DNA from: an uncultured Fastidiosipila sp.
Lineage (GTDB): Bacteria; Bacillota; Clostridia; Saccharofermentanales; Fastidiosipilaceae
Length of the DNA stretch: 9,377 bases
Assembly: GCA_938014865.1 (NCBI GenBank)
Contig: CALLQJ010000263.1
Coordinates: 1-9,377, forward strand
Reading direction: 5' to 3'
In this document: positions 1 through 6,962 of the stretch, one piece after another
Layout: the number at the start of each line of letters is the position of its first letter
Numbering within the stretch: position 1 is the first letter of the stretch
The notes under the pieces: model-generated
Database searches by the model: none
The model's input: the letters and a program-made list of their open reading frames with translations, nothing else
What the model was told of the DNA's origin: nothing
Program-made: the position numbers and the translations under genes

Positions 1-971
1 TTGTTATTTTTTAAAATTTCATCGACAGAGGTATTTAGATCTGAATATACTTTATCAGGCATATAGAAAATAGCATCATTAAATTCAATACCGCTATCTT
101 TGATATATTCATTCAAAAGTTGATTATCTTCTATAATATCCAGATTCTCTTCTTTACTATATGCTTTAAATCTTTCAAGCTCTATTTTGTCATTAAGAAA
201 AAAGCCGGCCGCAAAATATTTATTTAATATATATTCAATATTTTTTTGAATTTGATCTGTATCAGGTTCATTTAAGTCATTAATCCGGTCTGTATCAGTT
301 GAGACTGATTGCGAAGGATTATTTTCAGCTATCCCGAAATCTTCATTTGTATAATCACTATGTTCTAATTGTTTATAATATTCTTCCATCAGGTAAATGA
401 TTTGAAGATACTGACGACGTTGTTTTTTGGAAGGTATATATAAACCATTTGGCGAAGATATTATTCTTTTTAACTCGAGAACTTGGTCTAATGTTGTTAT
501 TTCCAAAGCACTTAAAGGCACTTTCATCTTCTTCATTAGAAGCAGATTCAGTGCCATTAAAGAACCTTTTATTTTTTTTGCTTTTTTGCTCGGAAATTTA
601 TTTTTTACCCAATTGAAAAAGCCATCAATTGTATTTTTGTTCTGATAGAAATCATCGTTCTTAAGAATCTTATAAAACTGTTCTCTATCATTTTTATACA
701 ATTGAACTGTTCTCTTAAAAAGTTTAGAAACATGGAATGAATTTGGTTCATTAAAATAGCAGGATTTCATTGACTCCATTTGTAATCTAATGCCGTTTGT
801 ATTCCTAAATTTAGAATCAATTTCTAATCCTTGATTAATGGCCCGTTGTCTAAGTGTTTGTGATACACGCTCTATCGCTTCATTTTCACTAAGTTTACCT
901 TCTTCAACCTTTACAAGATTCTCTAATAAAAAAGAACTCTCAAACTCATCCCATAGAACTTTAGATCCCAT
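1..971 (-). CDS. Partial modular protein with FRNxNGI motif (accessory, C-terminus outside window)
   Basis: An open frame of 323 codons reads from the ATG at 971-969 to the window edge with no stop, so the C-terminus is missing. AGGTG (983-979), 7 nt before the ATG, supports the start. The N-terminal ~100 residues carry a helical region, then RQRAINQG and FRNTNGI (residues 55-61), then KLFKRTVQLYKNDREQF. From memory, FRNxNGI modules open large multidomain Clostridia proteins, some fused to helicase or nuclease parts. The next ~100 residues (TIDGFFNWVKNKF to EEYYKQLE) resemble the helical module that follows in such proteins, possibly integrase-SAM-like. After that comes an acidic, low-complexity linker and a second helical stretch. 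No enzymatic motif is visible in the part seen. The gene is far more AT-rich than the rest of the window and is probably acquired DNA. Function unknown; a defence or DNA-binding role is only a guess. Confidence 0.8.
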   Translation of the reverse strand, partial: MGSKVLWDEFESSFLLENLVKVEEGKLSENEAIERVSQTLRQRAINQGLEIDSKFRNTNGIRLQMESMKSCYFNEPNSFHVSKLFKRTVQLYKNDREQFYKILKNDDFYQNKNTIDGFFNWVKNKFPSKKAKKIKGSLMALNLLLMKKMKVPLSALEITTLDQVLELKRIISSPNGLYIPSKKQRRQYLQIIYLMEEYYKQLEHSDYTNEDFGIAENNPSQSVSTDTDRINDLNEPDTDQIQKNIEYILNKYFAAGFFLNDKIELERFKAYSKEENLDIIEDNQLLNEYIKDSGIEFNDAIFYMPDKVYSDLNTSVDEILKNN

Positions 972-1015
972 ATACACACACCTATATATGTATTTTCAAA
1001 ATCCACATTTCATAA

Positions 1016-1039
1016 AATTAATTGAAAAGTCAATTAATT
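1016..1039. promoter_or_regulatory. Palindromic operator candidate over -10/+1
   Basis: A perfect inverted repeat with 10-bp arms (AATTAATTGA / TCAATTAATT) and a 4-nt AAAG centre covers the downstream edge of the -10 box and the predicted start site (~1030) of the minus-strand gene. That is the usual place for a repressor operator. An AT-rich RNA hairpin in the 5' leader is a less likely alternative, because most of the left arm's partner lies at or upstream of +1. Confidence 0.45.
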
Positions 1040-1065
1040 ATACAAGTAATACTAGTAACAGGCAA
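1037..1065 (-). promoter_or_regulatory. Promoter of the FRNxNGI gene
   Basis: On the minus strand, TTGCCT (1065-1060) and a perfect TATAAT (1042-1037) are separated by 17 bp, a good sigma-A type promoter. Transcription would start near 1030, about 60 nt before the ATG at 971. The -10 box is overlapped by the inverted repeat at 1016-1039. Confidence 0.65.
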
Positions 1066-1173
1066 ATTAACACAAATTATAGAATGAAACAAAACAAATA
1101 AACTAACATTTGCACATAATAAATGATGTTTTCCTAATATATTACTTCTAAATTACGGGTATACCGACCGGAC

Positions 1174-1713
1174 CTACGCCTCTTCCGCCCCGTTTAGCGA
1201 TTCATCATCAGCCTCGTCGGCCCCATCATCATCTTCTTCCCCGGCAATCAATTCGCTGATATTTTTTGCCAGCAGAAGGTAGCGCTTATGCGTGTTTTTA
1301 TTCTTATTGCAGTAGCGGCGATCAATCACCATATTCGGCTCATAGTCCAAGGGAATATCGTAGAGGCTGAACTGGTCACTCGTCAGGTCAATATACTGTC
1401 CGTCAATTTTATTGAAATAATGCGTGCCTCCGCCCTCAACACGAATTTTGTGAATGCTGCCGCCGAAAAGATCATGCACCAACGTCGCCGTAATCGCACA
1501 TTGCCCGTATGTCGGATCATTCGCCAAATTAAAAAGCGGATCTTTCTGACTCGACGGATACGCCGTCTCCCTTCTCCACGCCTTTAAGAGAAGAGCAAAT
1601 AAGTCATTCAGCGTCTGTATGGCTTTGGACGCATCCGGATGCTGTCTCCGGATCTTCTCACCCAGCTCCGCTCCGTAATAGGAAATCTCTCGTCCCGAAT
1701 CCGTATAAAACAT
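1174..1713 (-). CDS. YunG-like protein with papain-type Cys/His/Asp triad
   Basis: A 179-residue soluble protein. The core has GQC (Cys72), GTHYFN (His98) and QYIDLT (Asp109), followed by SDQF. This order resembles the YunG family of Bacillota, in which GQC..TA, a GG.I stretch, a W/H-H-x-N segment and an IDxT segment recur. The Cys-His-Asp order suggests a papain/transglutaminase-like fold, so hydrolase or transferase activity is possible, but that is inference from pattern; the family role is not established as far as I know. The last ~20 residues (EEDDDGADEADDE...) form a strongly acidic tail that is probably disordered. AAAGGA 8 nt before the ATG supports the start. It is transcribed toward the AT-rich segment and the next gene lies ~200 bp away, so it is probably monocistronic. 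No clear -35/-10 pair or terminator was found. Confidence 0.75.
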   Translation of the reverse strand: MFYTDSGREISYYGAELGEKIRRQHPDASKAIQTLNDLFALLLKAWRRETAYPSSQKDPLFNLANDPTYGQCAITATLVHDLFGGSIHKIRVEGGGTHYFNKIDGQYIDLTSDQFSLYDIPLDYEPNMVIDRRYCNKNKNTHKRYLLLAKNISELIAGEEDDDGADEADDESLNGAEEA

Positions 1714-2168
1714 GCCTTCAATCCTTTCTTTGCTGCCTTTTGCTGATTAAGAGCTTATACATCTCTTCTGTCACTTCCGGGGCTTTTCACACGTTCTGCT
1801 CTGCACTCGCTGTCGCATGCCGCACGAACCCTGACACCTTCACTTTTAATGATTCAATAGCTGAAAATCATATCGCCTGCTAAATAAAAATTTGAAGAAC
1901 TTGTTTTTTAAAATTTCCGGTCTCTTTTCCCGTCATCTCTGAGAACGTTTTAGACCGATCCTTTTTTGATCCGATATACCCTTGTACATAGACGATAATC
2001 TGTTTTAAAAATCGATCGCTCAGATTCCGGGCACTTATATTAATACTAGCAATAGTCTGTACAAAATTTCGGACACCCCGTAAAACACACAAAAAAAGAC
2101 AGAACCCGAACGCCTCAAACACCGCCTCAAGAAAATACCCCGGAAAATAAGAACGCGACAAAAAAGAA
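1714..2168. other. Intergenic region without a convincing gene
   Basis: About 455 bp between the YunG-like gene and the 3' end of tRNA-Leu. Nothing here has both a plausible start and a recognisable product. A minus-strand frame is open down to 1880, but its only ATG lies inside the tRNA. A weak inverted repeat (ATGATT 1849-1854 / AATCAT 1866-1871) and a possible insertion-sequence end (2055-2079) are the only structures noticed. Composition is intermediate between the AT-rich left segment and the GC-rich genes to the right. Confidence 0.6.
2055..2079. mobile_element. Possible IS256-family terminal repeat remnant
   Basis: TGTACAAAATTTCGGACAC followed by CCC resembles the terminal inverted repeats of many IS256-family elements, which often end in a (T)ACA.AAAAT...GGACA pattern. 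No inverted partner and no transposase were found in the window, so this is at most a decayed or solo end. The resemblance is from memory. Confidence 0.2.
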
Positions 2169-2251
2169 TGGTGCGGACAACAGGACTCGAACCTGCACGG
2201 TCTCCCACCGGAACCTAAATCCGGCGCGTCTGCCAATTCCGCCATGTCCGC
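2169..2251 (-). tRNA. tRNA-Leu (anticodon UAG)
   Basis: Read on the minus strand, acceptor GCGGACA pairs perfectly with TGTCCGC, followed by discriminator A and an encoded CCA (2171-2169). The D arm is GCG...CGC. The anticodon stem CCGGA/TCCGG encloses TTTAGGT, giving anticodon TAG, which reads CUN leucine codons. The 11-nt variable region fits a class II leucine tRNA with a short extra arm. The T arm GCAGG-TTCGAGT-CCTGT is normal. A run of six T (2165-2160) shortly after CCA may help termination. A dedicated promoter lies just upstream. The 3' end faces the region of unusual composition to the left, the side on which integrases usually insert. Confidence 0.95.
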
Positions 2252-2261
2252 AGATGAAGTA

Positions 2262-2289
2262 ATTATACTACAGAAGCTTATCGATTCAA
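2262..2289 (-). promoter_or_regulatory. Promoter of tRNA-Leu
   Basis: On the minus strand, TTGAAT (2289-2284) and a perfect TATAAT (2267-2262) are 16 bp apart. The -10 box ends 10 nt before the mature tRNA 5' end at 2251, so the primary transcript would carry only a few extra 5' bases. Confidence 0.75.
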
Positions 2290-2336
2290 GAAAGCGCCCA
2301 AACGCTCAAAAGTCAAAGGCAGTTTCCGCAAAAAGC

Positions 2337-3965
2337 TCAGCCCAAAACAATCACCAGCACCGTCACGAGCGCACAGGCCGCATAAATCAGAACAAAGCGC
2401 GGAAGCGTCAAAACCTCAAAAATCTCATCCCAGACCGTCTTCTCGCTGTCCCGGTCCGACCGCAGACGCCGTCCTCTCTGCTCTTCCTCCGCCTTATAAA
2501 AAATCGGATAGTTATAAACCGCCTTGCGCCCGAAATTTAAAAAGTAGGCAAAAGCGCTCGGAATCGCGATCAGAAGCCAGGGCAGGCCGCCGCCCCAGAA
2601 GGCATTCAAAACCGGCGCCGTCCCCTGCACGACGACGCTCTTAATTGTCAAAATAATAAAGCTGATCAGGAAAGGAAACAGAACAATAATAAGCGCCAGG
2701 AAGAAGGAGCGAATACTTGAGGCCGGCTCATAGAAGCCGATGCGCACCGTTGTCTTCTCCCCGTTCACCGGCTCAAAGAAGACCGGTTCTTCCAAGCCTC
2801 GGAGCGGCTCCTCTTTTTTCTTTTCTTCTTCCAGCAGCAGAAGTCCGTCGTCCTCCCGCGCCGCCCGGCTCATCTTTCCCTGCAAAACCGGCTGATACTT
2901 TTTCTGCCCGCGCCGCTGCCCCAGGATCACCAAGCTCACCACCCGGACGAAAAAGGCACTCCCCGCCGTCAGATCCGGAATGCGGCCCAAGGCAAAGGTC
3001 AGGATTGCTGCAAAAAGCGTGATCAAGATCGGTTCAAGCATCCAGGAGCGGCTTTTCTTTAAGCTGCCGTCCGAAGCTGCTATCCGCCCCGTCTGCCCGT
3101 TCAGGGCCAGGGTGCTTTTGCCTTTTCGAATGAAGTAGACCGGGAAAAGGGCCGGAACACTTAAGGTTTTAGAGGTGTCGGCCGTAAAATCGAACTCACG
3201 AGAATGCATCGTTTTTGCCAGGGCCGGGAAATAGGCCTCCTCGACTTCCTGCCGCACCCTCGTATCCAGCGCCCCGCGTCTGATGTCAGGGAGCTTGGCC
3301 TTATGCCCTGCCGTGTAGGCAAAAGAAAACGGGACGGCCCCGGAAGGATCAAAGGGCTCTATGGCATCGAGCACCTTGTTGTCGAGCTGTTCGGAGCAGT
3401 TCACGGCCACGCCTTCAATATAGCCGCCGCAGCTGTAGACGCGGTCGGCATCCGTGCGCCGGACCGTGCAGTCCAGAGGGCCGCGGACAATTTCATACGG
3501 AAGATAGTAGGCTTTGATCTCGTTTTCGCGCCCGATAAAAGCCTGAGCAATTTTGCTGCGTTTATTTTTCTTGAGCCAAGAACGCACCCTCTCCTCTGCC
3601 TCGTCCCGGGTAATGAAAAAAGGAATGATGACTTCCGGAAGGCTGTCCTCGCCGGAAGCCGCATAGCTTCGGCGTACGACATTGGCCCCGCAGTAATCGC
3701 AGTGGGCTAAGGCCTCGCTTTGTGCCAGCAGAACATCCGCTCCGCAGTTCGGGCAATGCGCCGTCGTTTCATGGACTTGCGATGCTTCCCGGTAGACGCG
3801 GGCTCTGTTTTGATCCCGTCTTTCCCGGTGCTGCGCAAGGGCACGGGCGACCTCGGTATCCTGCCCGCAGTAGCCGCAATGGTAGCTCTGCCGGACAATA
3901 TTAAATTCTGCGGGGGCGCCGCAGGCACTGCAGTAAATAGCTAAGGGATTCTCTGTCGTAGGCAT
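2337..3965 (-). CDS. Membrane protein with two N-terminal zinc ribbons (TFIIB-type zinc-ribbon family)
   Basis: A 542-residue protein. Two CxxC...CxxC ribbons come first: Cys12/15/30/33 and Cys71/74/89/92, each likely binding one zinc ion. A soluble domain follows (~110-300) with features common to bacterial TFIIB-type zinc-ribbon proteins: IPFFITRDEAEERVRSWL, a YLPYEI strand, the EPFDPSGAVPFSFAYTAGH stretch (203-221), and FPVYFIRKGK...NGQTGRI near 274-295. About five hydrophobic segments follow (~309-331, 336-349, 419-441, 460-478, 521-541), broken by a charged loop with LEEEKKKEE (~374-395). The N-terminal part is therefore probably cytoplasmic, tethered by the C-terminal membrane region. 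The family's function is unknown to me; the name describes the ribbon and does not imply transcription. GGAGG 8 nt before the ATG fixes the start. It diverges from the phosphate symporter gene and is followed 85 nt later by tRNA-Leu. Confidence 0.85.
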   Translation of the reverse strand: MPTTENPLAIYCSACGAPAEFNIVRQSYHCGYCGQDTEVARALAQHRERRDQNRARVYREASQVHETTAHCPNCGADVLLAQSEALAHCDYCGANVVRRSYAASGEDSLPEVIIPFFITRDEAEERVRSWLKKNKRSKIAQAFIGRENEIKAYYLPYEIVRGPLDCTVRRTDADRVYSCGGYIEGVAVNCSEQLDNKVLDAIEPFDPSGAVPFSFAYTAGHKAKLPDIRRGALDTRVRQEVEEAYFPALAKTMHSREFDFTADTSKTLSVPALFPVYFIRKGKSTLALNGQTGRIAASDGSLKKSRSWMLEPILITLFAAILTFALGRIPDLTAGSAFFVRVVSLVILGQRRGQKKYQPVLQGKMSRAAREDDGLLLLEEEKKKEEPLRGLEEPVFFEPVNGEKTTVRIGFYEPASSIRSFFLALIIVLFPFLISFIILTIKSVVVQGTAPVLNAFWGGGLPWLLIAIPSAFAYFLNFGRKAVYNYPIFYKAEEEQRGRRLRSDRDSEKTVWDEIFEVLTLPRFVLIYAACALVTVLVIVLG

Positions 3966-3994
3966 GCTTTAAACCTCCGCTGCATCTTCTCTAA

Positions 3995-4025
3995 AGTATA
4001 ACAAAAGCCCTTTCACTTTTGACAA
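3995..4025 (-). promoter_or_regulatory. Promoter of the zinc-ribbon gene
   Basis: On the minus strand, TATACT (4000-3995) is preceded by TGT, giving an extended -10 element (TGnTATACT). TTGTCA (4025-4020) lies 19 bp upstream, longer than ideal, but an extended -10 tolerates a poor -35. It lies ~30 nt before the ATG at 3965, within the divergent gap shared with the symporter gene. Confidence 0.5.
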
Positions 4026-4120
4026 AAAATCGGCGTATTCCCGCAGGTCTTTGTATTTCTTGTCTGAACTTTCTGCTTTTGTCTTTAATTTGTTTCGCAA
4101 AAAAGGAAATAATGTTATTG

Positions 4121-4159
4121 TTAACAGGACTTTAAACTTTGCTTAACATGCCTTAATAT
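4121..4159 (+). promoter_or_regulatory. PhoP (Pho) box of the phosphate symporter gene
   Basis: TTAACA (4121), TTAAAC (4132), TTAACA (4143) and TAATAT (4154) start exactly 11 bp apart with 5-bp spacers. The PhoP response regulator of Bacillus subtilis recognises direct repeats of TT(A/C/T)ACA-like hexamers with ~5-bp spacers, and this arrangement fits closely. A weak -10 (TTTATT, 4168-4173) follows with no good -35, as expected for an activated promoter where PhoP sits just upstream of RNA polymerase. The downstream gene imports phosphate, so the match makes biological sense. Confidence 0.65.
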
Positions 4160-4238
4160 GGCCTGGATTTATTTAAGCAAAATGCCAAATAAAGGGCCCG
4201 GGCTTTTGGGCAAATTACTGAAGCTGCAAGGAGGCTGC

Positions 4239-5849
4239 ATGGATTTTTGGAATCTGCTTTCTTTATTCGGCGGGCTCGCGCTTTTCTTGTTCGGAATGAA
4301 TTTGATGAGTGAGGGCTTGGAGCTTGTCGCCGGACAAAAAATGCAGCAAATTCTGCAAAAGCTGACCACGAATAAGTTTCTCGGCGTTTTAGTCGGAATT
4401 TTCGTGACCGCAGTCATACAAAGTTCATCGGCGACCACGGTTATGGTCGTCGGCTTCGTGAACTCCAATCTCATGAACCTTTCTCAGGCTGTAAACGTGA
4501 TTATGGGCGCGAATATCGGGACCACGATCACCGGTCAGCTGATTGCTTTGAATATTACCAAAATTGCCCCGCTGATTGCCTTTGCGGGTTTTATTTTGTC
4601 CTTGACCAAGCTGCGGAAAAGCGACTACTACTCAAAAGTCGTCATGGGGCTGGGCTTTTTGTTTATGGGGCTGAACATGATGAGCGACTCGATGGTGCCG
4701 CTGCAGTCCTCGCCTTTCTTCCATTCCTTGATGCTGAACATCGCCCACCCGGTTTTGGGCGTCATTGTCGGGGCGGTCTTTACGGCCATCATCCAGTCGT
4801 CCTCGGCTTCGGTCGGTATCCTGCAGACCATGGCCTCGCAGGGGCTGATCCCCTTCCGCACTTCGTTTTACATCGTCTTGGGCCAGAACATCGGGACCTG
4901 TATCACCTCGATTATTGCGTCTTTCAATACCAGCAAAAACGCCAAGCGGGCGGCCTTGTCGCATGTGCTCTTTAATCTGATGGGCACGATTATTTTTATT
5001 CTGATCAGTTATGTTCTGCCGATCGATGAGTGGATTGTCGCCATGACGCCGGATCGTCCGACCGCTCAAATTGCGAATCTGCATTCGATTTTCAACGTCA
5101 GCACGACCTTATTGATGATGCCTTTCTCGCGCTGGTTTGCCAAATTATCGAGCCTGATTATCAAGGGCGAAGACGATATTCAGGCCGAGCGCCGCCTGGT
5201 CTACCTCAAGCCGAACAGCTTCGGGGACAATGTGGTGATGCTCTCGAATATCCGCCTGGAAATTCTGCGGATGCTCGGAATGACGCATGAAATTTTCACC
5301 GGTGCCCTGAGCTTTTTCAAAGAAGAATATGATGAAGAAAAGGCCGACAAACTCCGTGAGATGACGGTCACCTTGAATTATCTTAATAAGGAAGTCACCA
5401 AAATCGCCGTCGTTCTCCTCTCGCGGCAGTTAGGCCAGAGCCAGTCGGAAACGCTGACCAATTACATCCGGGTTGTCTCCAACCTCGACCGTATCGGCGA
5501 CTACAGCATGCAGATCCTGGATATTTTGGAAGAAAGCCAGCTGCATAAACTTACCTACAGCGACACGGCCGAAGACGAAATTATGGCCCTGACCGCGCAG
5601 ATCGACGATCTTTTCAAGGAGATCCGTTCGGAAGGCGAGGACGAACTCCGCAACGCCGCCCTCATCTACGACATGCAGGACAAGCTCGAGTTTGACATCG
5701 ATTCTTTCCGCGACCTCCATATTGCCCGTATGCGCGAAGGCCTCTGCGGCGCCGAGGCAGGCCTGAATTTCGACAAATGCCTCTCGCATCTGCAGCGTAT
5801 CGGCGACCACCTGGTCACCGCCTCCGACGGACTTGACGTCGTCGCCTGA
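4239..5849 (+). CDS. Na+/phosphate symporter with C-terminal PhoU-like domain
   Basis: A 536-residue inner-membrane protein of the Na_Pi_cotrans (NptA/SLC34-like) family, expected to import inorganic phosphate with Na+. The transporter part shows the family's inverted duplication: QSSSA at 61-65 and 186-190, each followed by GANIGTT (90-96) and GQNIGTC (215-221), and LHSIFN at 281-286. About eight hydrophobic segments fill the first ~305 residues. The remaining ~215 residues are hydrophilic and helical, with SNLDRIGDYSMQI and HLQRIGDHL, typical of PhoU-like repeats. I chose the ATG at 4239 over the in-frame one at 4158 because AAGGAGG lies 4 nt before it and MDFWNLLSLFGGLALFLFGMN is a normal family start. 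The upstream 27 codons would also begin inside the PhoP box. It is monocistronic and convergent with the next gene. Confidence 0.93.
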   Translation: MDFWNLLSLFGGLALFLFGMNLMSEGLELVAGQKMQQILQKLTTNKFLGVLVGIFVTAVIQSSSATTVMVVGFVNSNLMNLSQAVNVIMGANIGTTITGQLIALNITKIAPLIAFAGFILSLTKLRKSDYYSKVVMGLGFLFMGLNMMSDSMVPLQSSPFFHSLMLNIAHPVLGVIVGAVFTAIIQSSSASVGILQTMASQGLIPFRTSFYIVLGQNIGTCITSIIASFNTSKNAKRAALSHVLFNLMGTIIFILISYVLPIDEWIVAMTPDRPTAQIANLHSIFNVSTTLLMMPFSRWFAKLSSLIIKGEDDIQAERRLVYLKPNSFGDNVVMLSNIRLEILRMLGMTHEIFTGALSFFKEEYDEEKADKLREMTVTLNYLNKEVTKIAVVLLSRQLGQSQSETLTNYIRVVSNLDRIGDYSMQILDILEESQLHKLTYSDTAEDEIMALTAQIDDLFKEIRSEGEDELRNAALIYDMQDKLEFDIDSFRDLHIARMREGLCGAEAGLNFDKCLSHLQRIGDHLVTASDGLDVVA

Positions 5850-5855
5850 ACCGCT

Positions 5856-5886
5856 AAAGGATAAAAAAAGCTGAGATTTGTCCTTT
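5856..5886. terminator. Weak hairpin between convergent genes
   Basis: AAAGGATAAA (5856-5865) pairs with TTTGTCCTTT (5877-5886) with one wobble, leaving an 11-nt loop. It lies between the stop of the symporter gene (5849) and the stop of the converging gene (5916), so it could serve either. No T-run follows the stem on either strand, so it is not a classical intrinsic terminator. Confidence 0.3.
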
Positions 5887-5915
5887 GCCGCTGTCCCCGC
5901 GATGAATTTAATCTT

Positions 5916-6950
5916 TTAATCTCCTAGGCTTTGCAGTTCTGCAAACACACACAAATGATCTGAATTCGGAAACTTTTTAATCTCTGCGCTTGTCACGCTG
6001 TATTTATTATTCGGAATTAAAATATGGTCTATCCTTGTTCTGAAAACGGATGGAATGTTTGTATTCCATGTTCCGGAATGAAATCTCGGCGCATAGTCCA
6101 AAACATCTGTATGTGTTCTAATCGAATGAAGGCGTCCGTGCTTCATTGTCGCATTAAAATCACCTATTATAATTGCATCTTGATGCTTGCCGGCAAGCTC
6201 TGTAATTAAATCCAAATCTCTCTGCCATATACGCATCAATCCCGGAAGCGGCGGCGCCGTGTGTAATCCTATAAGAGGCGGACTGTCTGTTGCTCTTGAG
6301 GAGAGATACAGCGTTCCGAATCTTGTCGCAGGACGTTCCTCATAAATGTCATACGGTCCGAGCGTTTTCTTCAGCACGACGGTAACGGGCGCTATATTCC
6401 CTTCTGTTTCTTCTGACACATACACCCTGTACTCTGCAAAATCAAGCTCCGCTTTTTTAAATAAATCCGCTAATCTTTGCTCCGGCTTATCTCCTTTTTT
6501 GTATCCCCCGAGCTCCGGAAATACCGCGATATCCGCATCAAATTCGCCGAAAACAGCTTGAATGTTTTTTTCGTTTATATTGTCGGCCGCATTCCATTCG
6601 CATAATTTTATGCTGCTCTGCGCTGAATCTTCTGCTTCGATTTTTTTATGCTCGGCTCCGAAAAATATGAAAAACAAGGAAAGGACCACCGTGAAGATTA
6701 AGATCACATCTGCTCCGTCAAATTTTAATTTGAAGCGATTCCTGAATCGTGAGATGAAGAGCATCACGATTGAAAAAACAAGCATCAAAAAGGCTGTTAA
6801 GGCAGAAAAGGCGTAGAAATGCGCCAATCCCGATTTTACGGACAGGACTTCATTCAATCTGCCGTCCGGAAAAAAGATATAGCTTGATCCTAATACCGTA
6901 TAGATCAAAGAAATGATGCCGATGACAAGGGTCTTCTTTTTCATTTTCAT
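5916..6950 (-). CDS. Membrane-anchored endonuclease/exonuclease/phosphatase-fold protein
   Basis: A 344-residue protein with three N-terminal hydrophobic helices (~8-27, 45-67, 80-98), then an EEP-superfamily domain (DNase I-like fold). Catalytic-type motifs are in order: CEWNAADN (Asn120), PELGG (Glu146), GLHTAPP (His230), GDFNAT (Asp264, Asn266), HSGTWN (291-296), RIDHIL (Asp308/His309) and NSDH (Asp331/His332). All metal-binding and catalytic positions of the fold appear intact, so it should be an active Mg2+-dependent phosphodiesterase or phosphatase; the substrate cannot be read from sequence. The three-helix N-terminus suggests the catalytic domain sits at the outer face. AAGGTG, 7 nt before the ATG, overlaps the stop codon of the amidohydrolase gene 12 nt upstream, so it is the last gene of a translationally coupled operon. 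Its composition is lower in GC than its operon partners (20/60 in 6721-6780). Confidence 0.85.
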   Translation of the reverse strand: MKMKKKTLVIGIISLIYTVLGSSYIFFPDGRLNEVLSVKSGLAHFYAFSALTAFLMLVFSIVMLFISRFRNRFKLKFDGADVILIFTVVLSLFFIFFGAEHKKIEAEDSAQSSIKLCEWNAADNINEKNIQAVFGEFDADIAVFPELGGYKKGDKPEQRLADLFKKAELDFAEYRVYVSEETEGNIAPVTVVLKKTLGPYDIYEERPATRFGTLYLSSRATDSPPLIGLHTAPPLPGLMRIWQRDLDLITELAGKHQDAIIIGDFNATMKHGRLHSIRTHTDVLDYAPRFHSGTWNTNIPSVFRTRIDHILIPNNKYSVTSAEIKKFPNSDHLCVFAELQSLGD

Positions 6951-6962
6951 TGTCGAACACCT

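Noticed and set aside
427..1101. Plus-strand ORFs in the AT-rich left segment
   Set aside because: They lie opposite or beyond the continuous 323-codon minus-strand frame, which has a promoter, ribosome binding site and recognisable motif. They look like chance.
1880..2245. 121-codon minus-strand ORF starting MAELADAPDLGSGG
   Set aside because: Its first ~25 residues are a translation of the tRNA-Leu gene, a well-known false ORF. The rest has no recognisable domain, start or ribosome binding site.
3204..3710. 168-codon plus-strand ORF opposite the zinc-ribbon gene
   Set aside because: It is a shadow of the real minus-strand gene in GC-rich DNA, with no ribosome binding site or recognisable domain.
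4019..4024. TTGACA on the plus strand as a -35 for the symporter gene
   Set aside because: No -10 box lies 16-18 bp downstream, and the PhoP box with a weak -10 nearer the gene explains expression better.
4158..4238. Upstream in-frame start for the symporter gene (27 extra residues)
   Set aside because: It lies inside the PhoP-box/promoter region, has no ribosome binding site, and the ATG at 4239 has AAGGAGG just before it and gives the normal family N-terminus.
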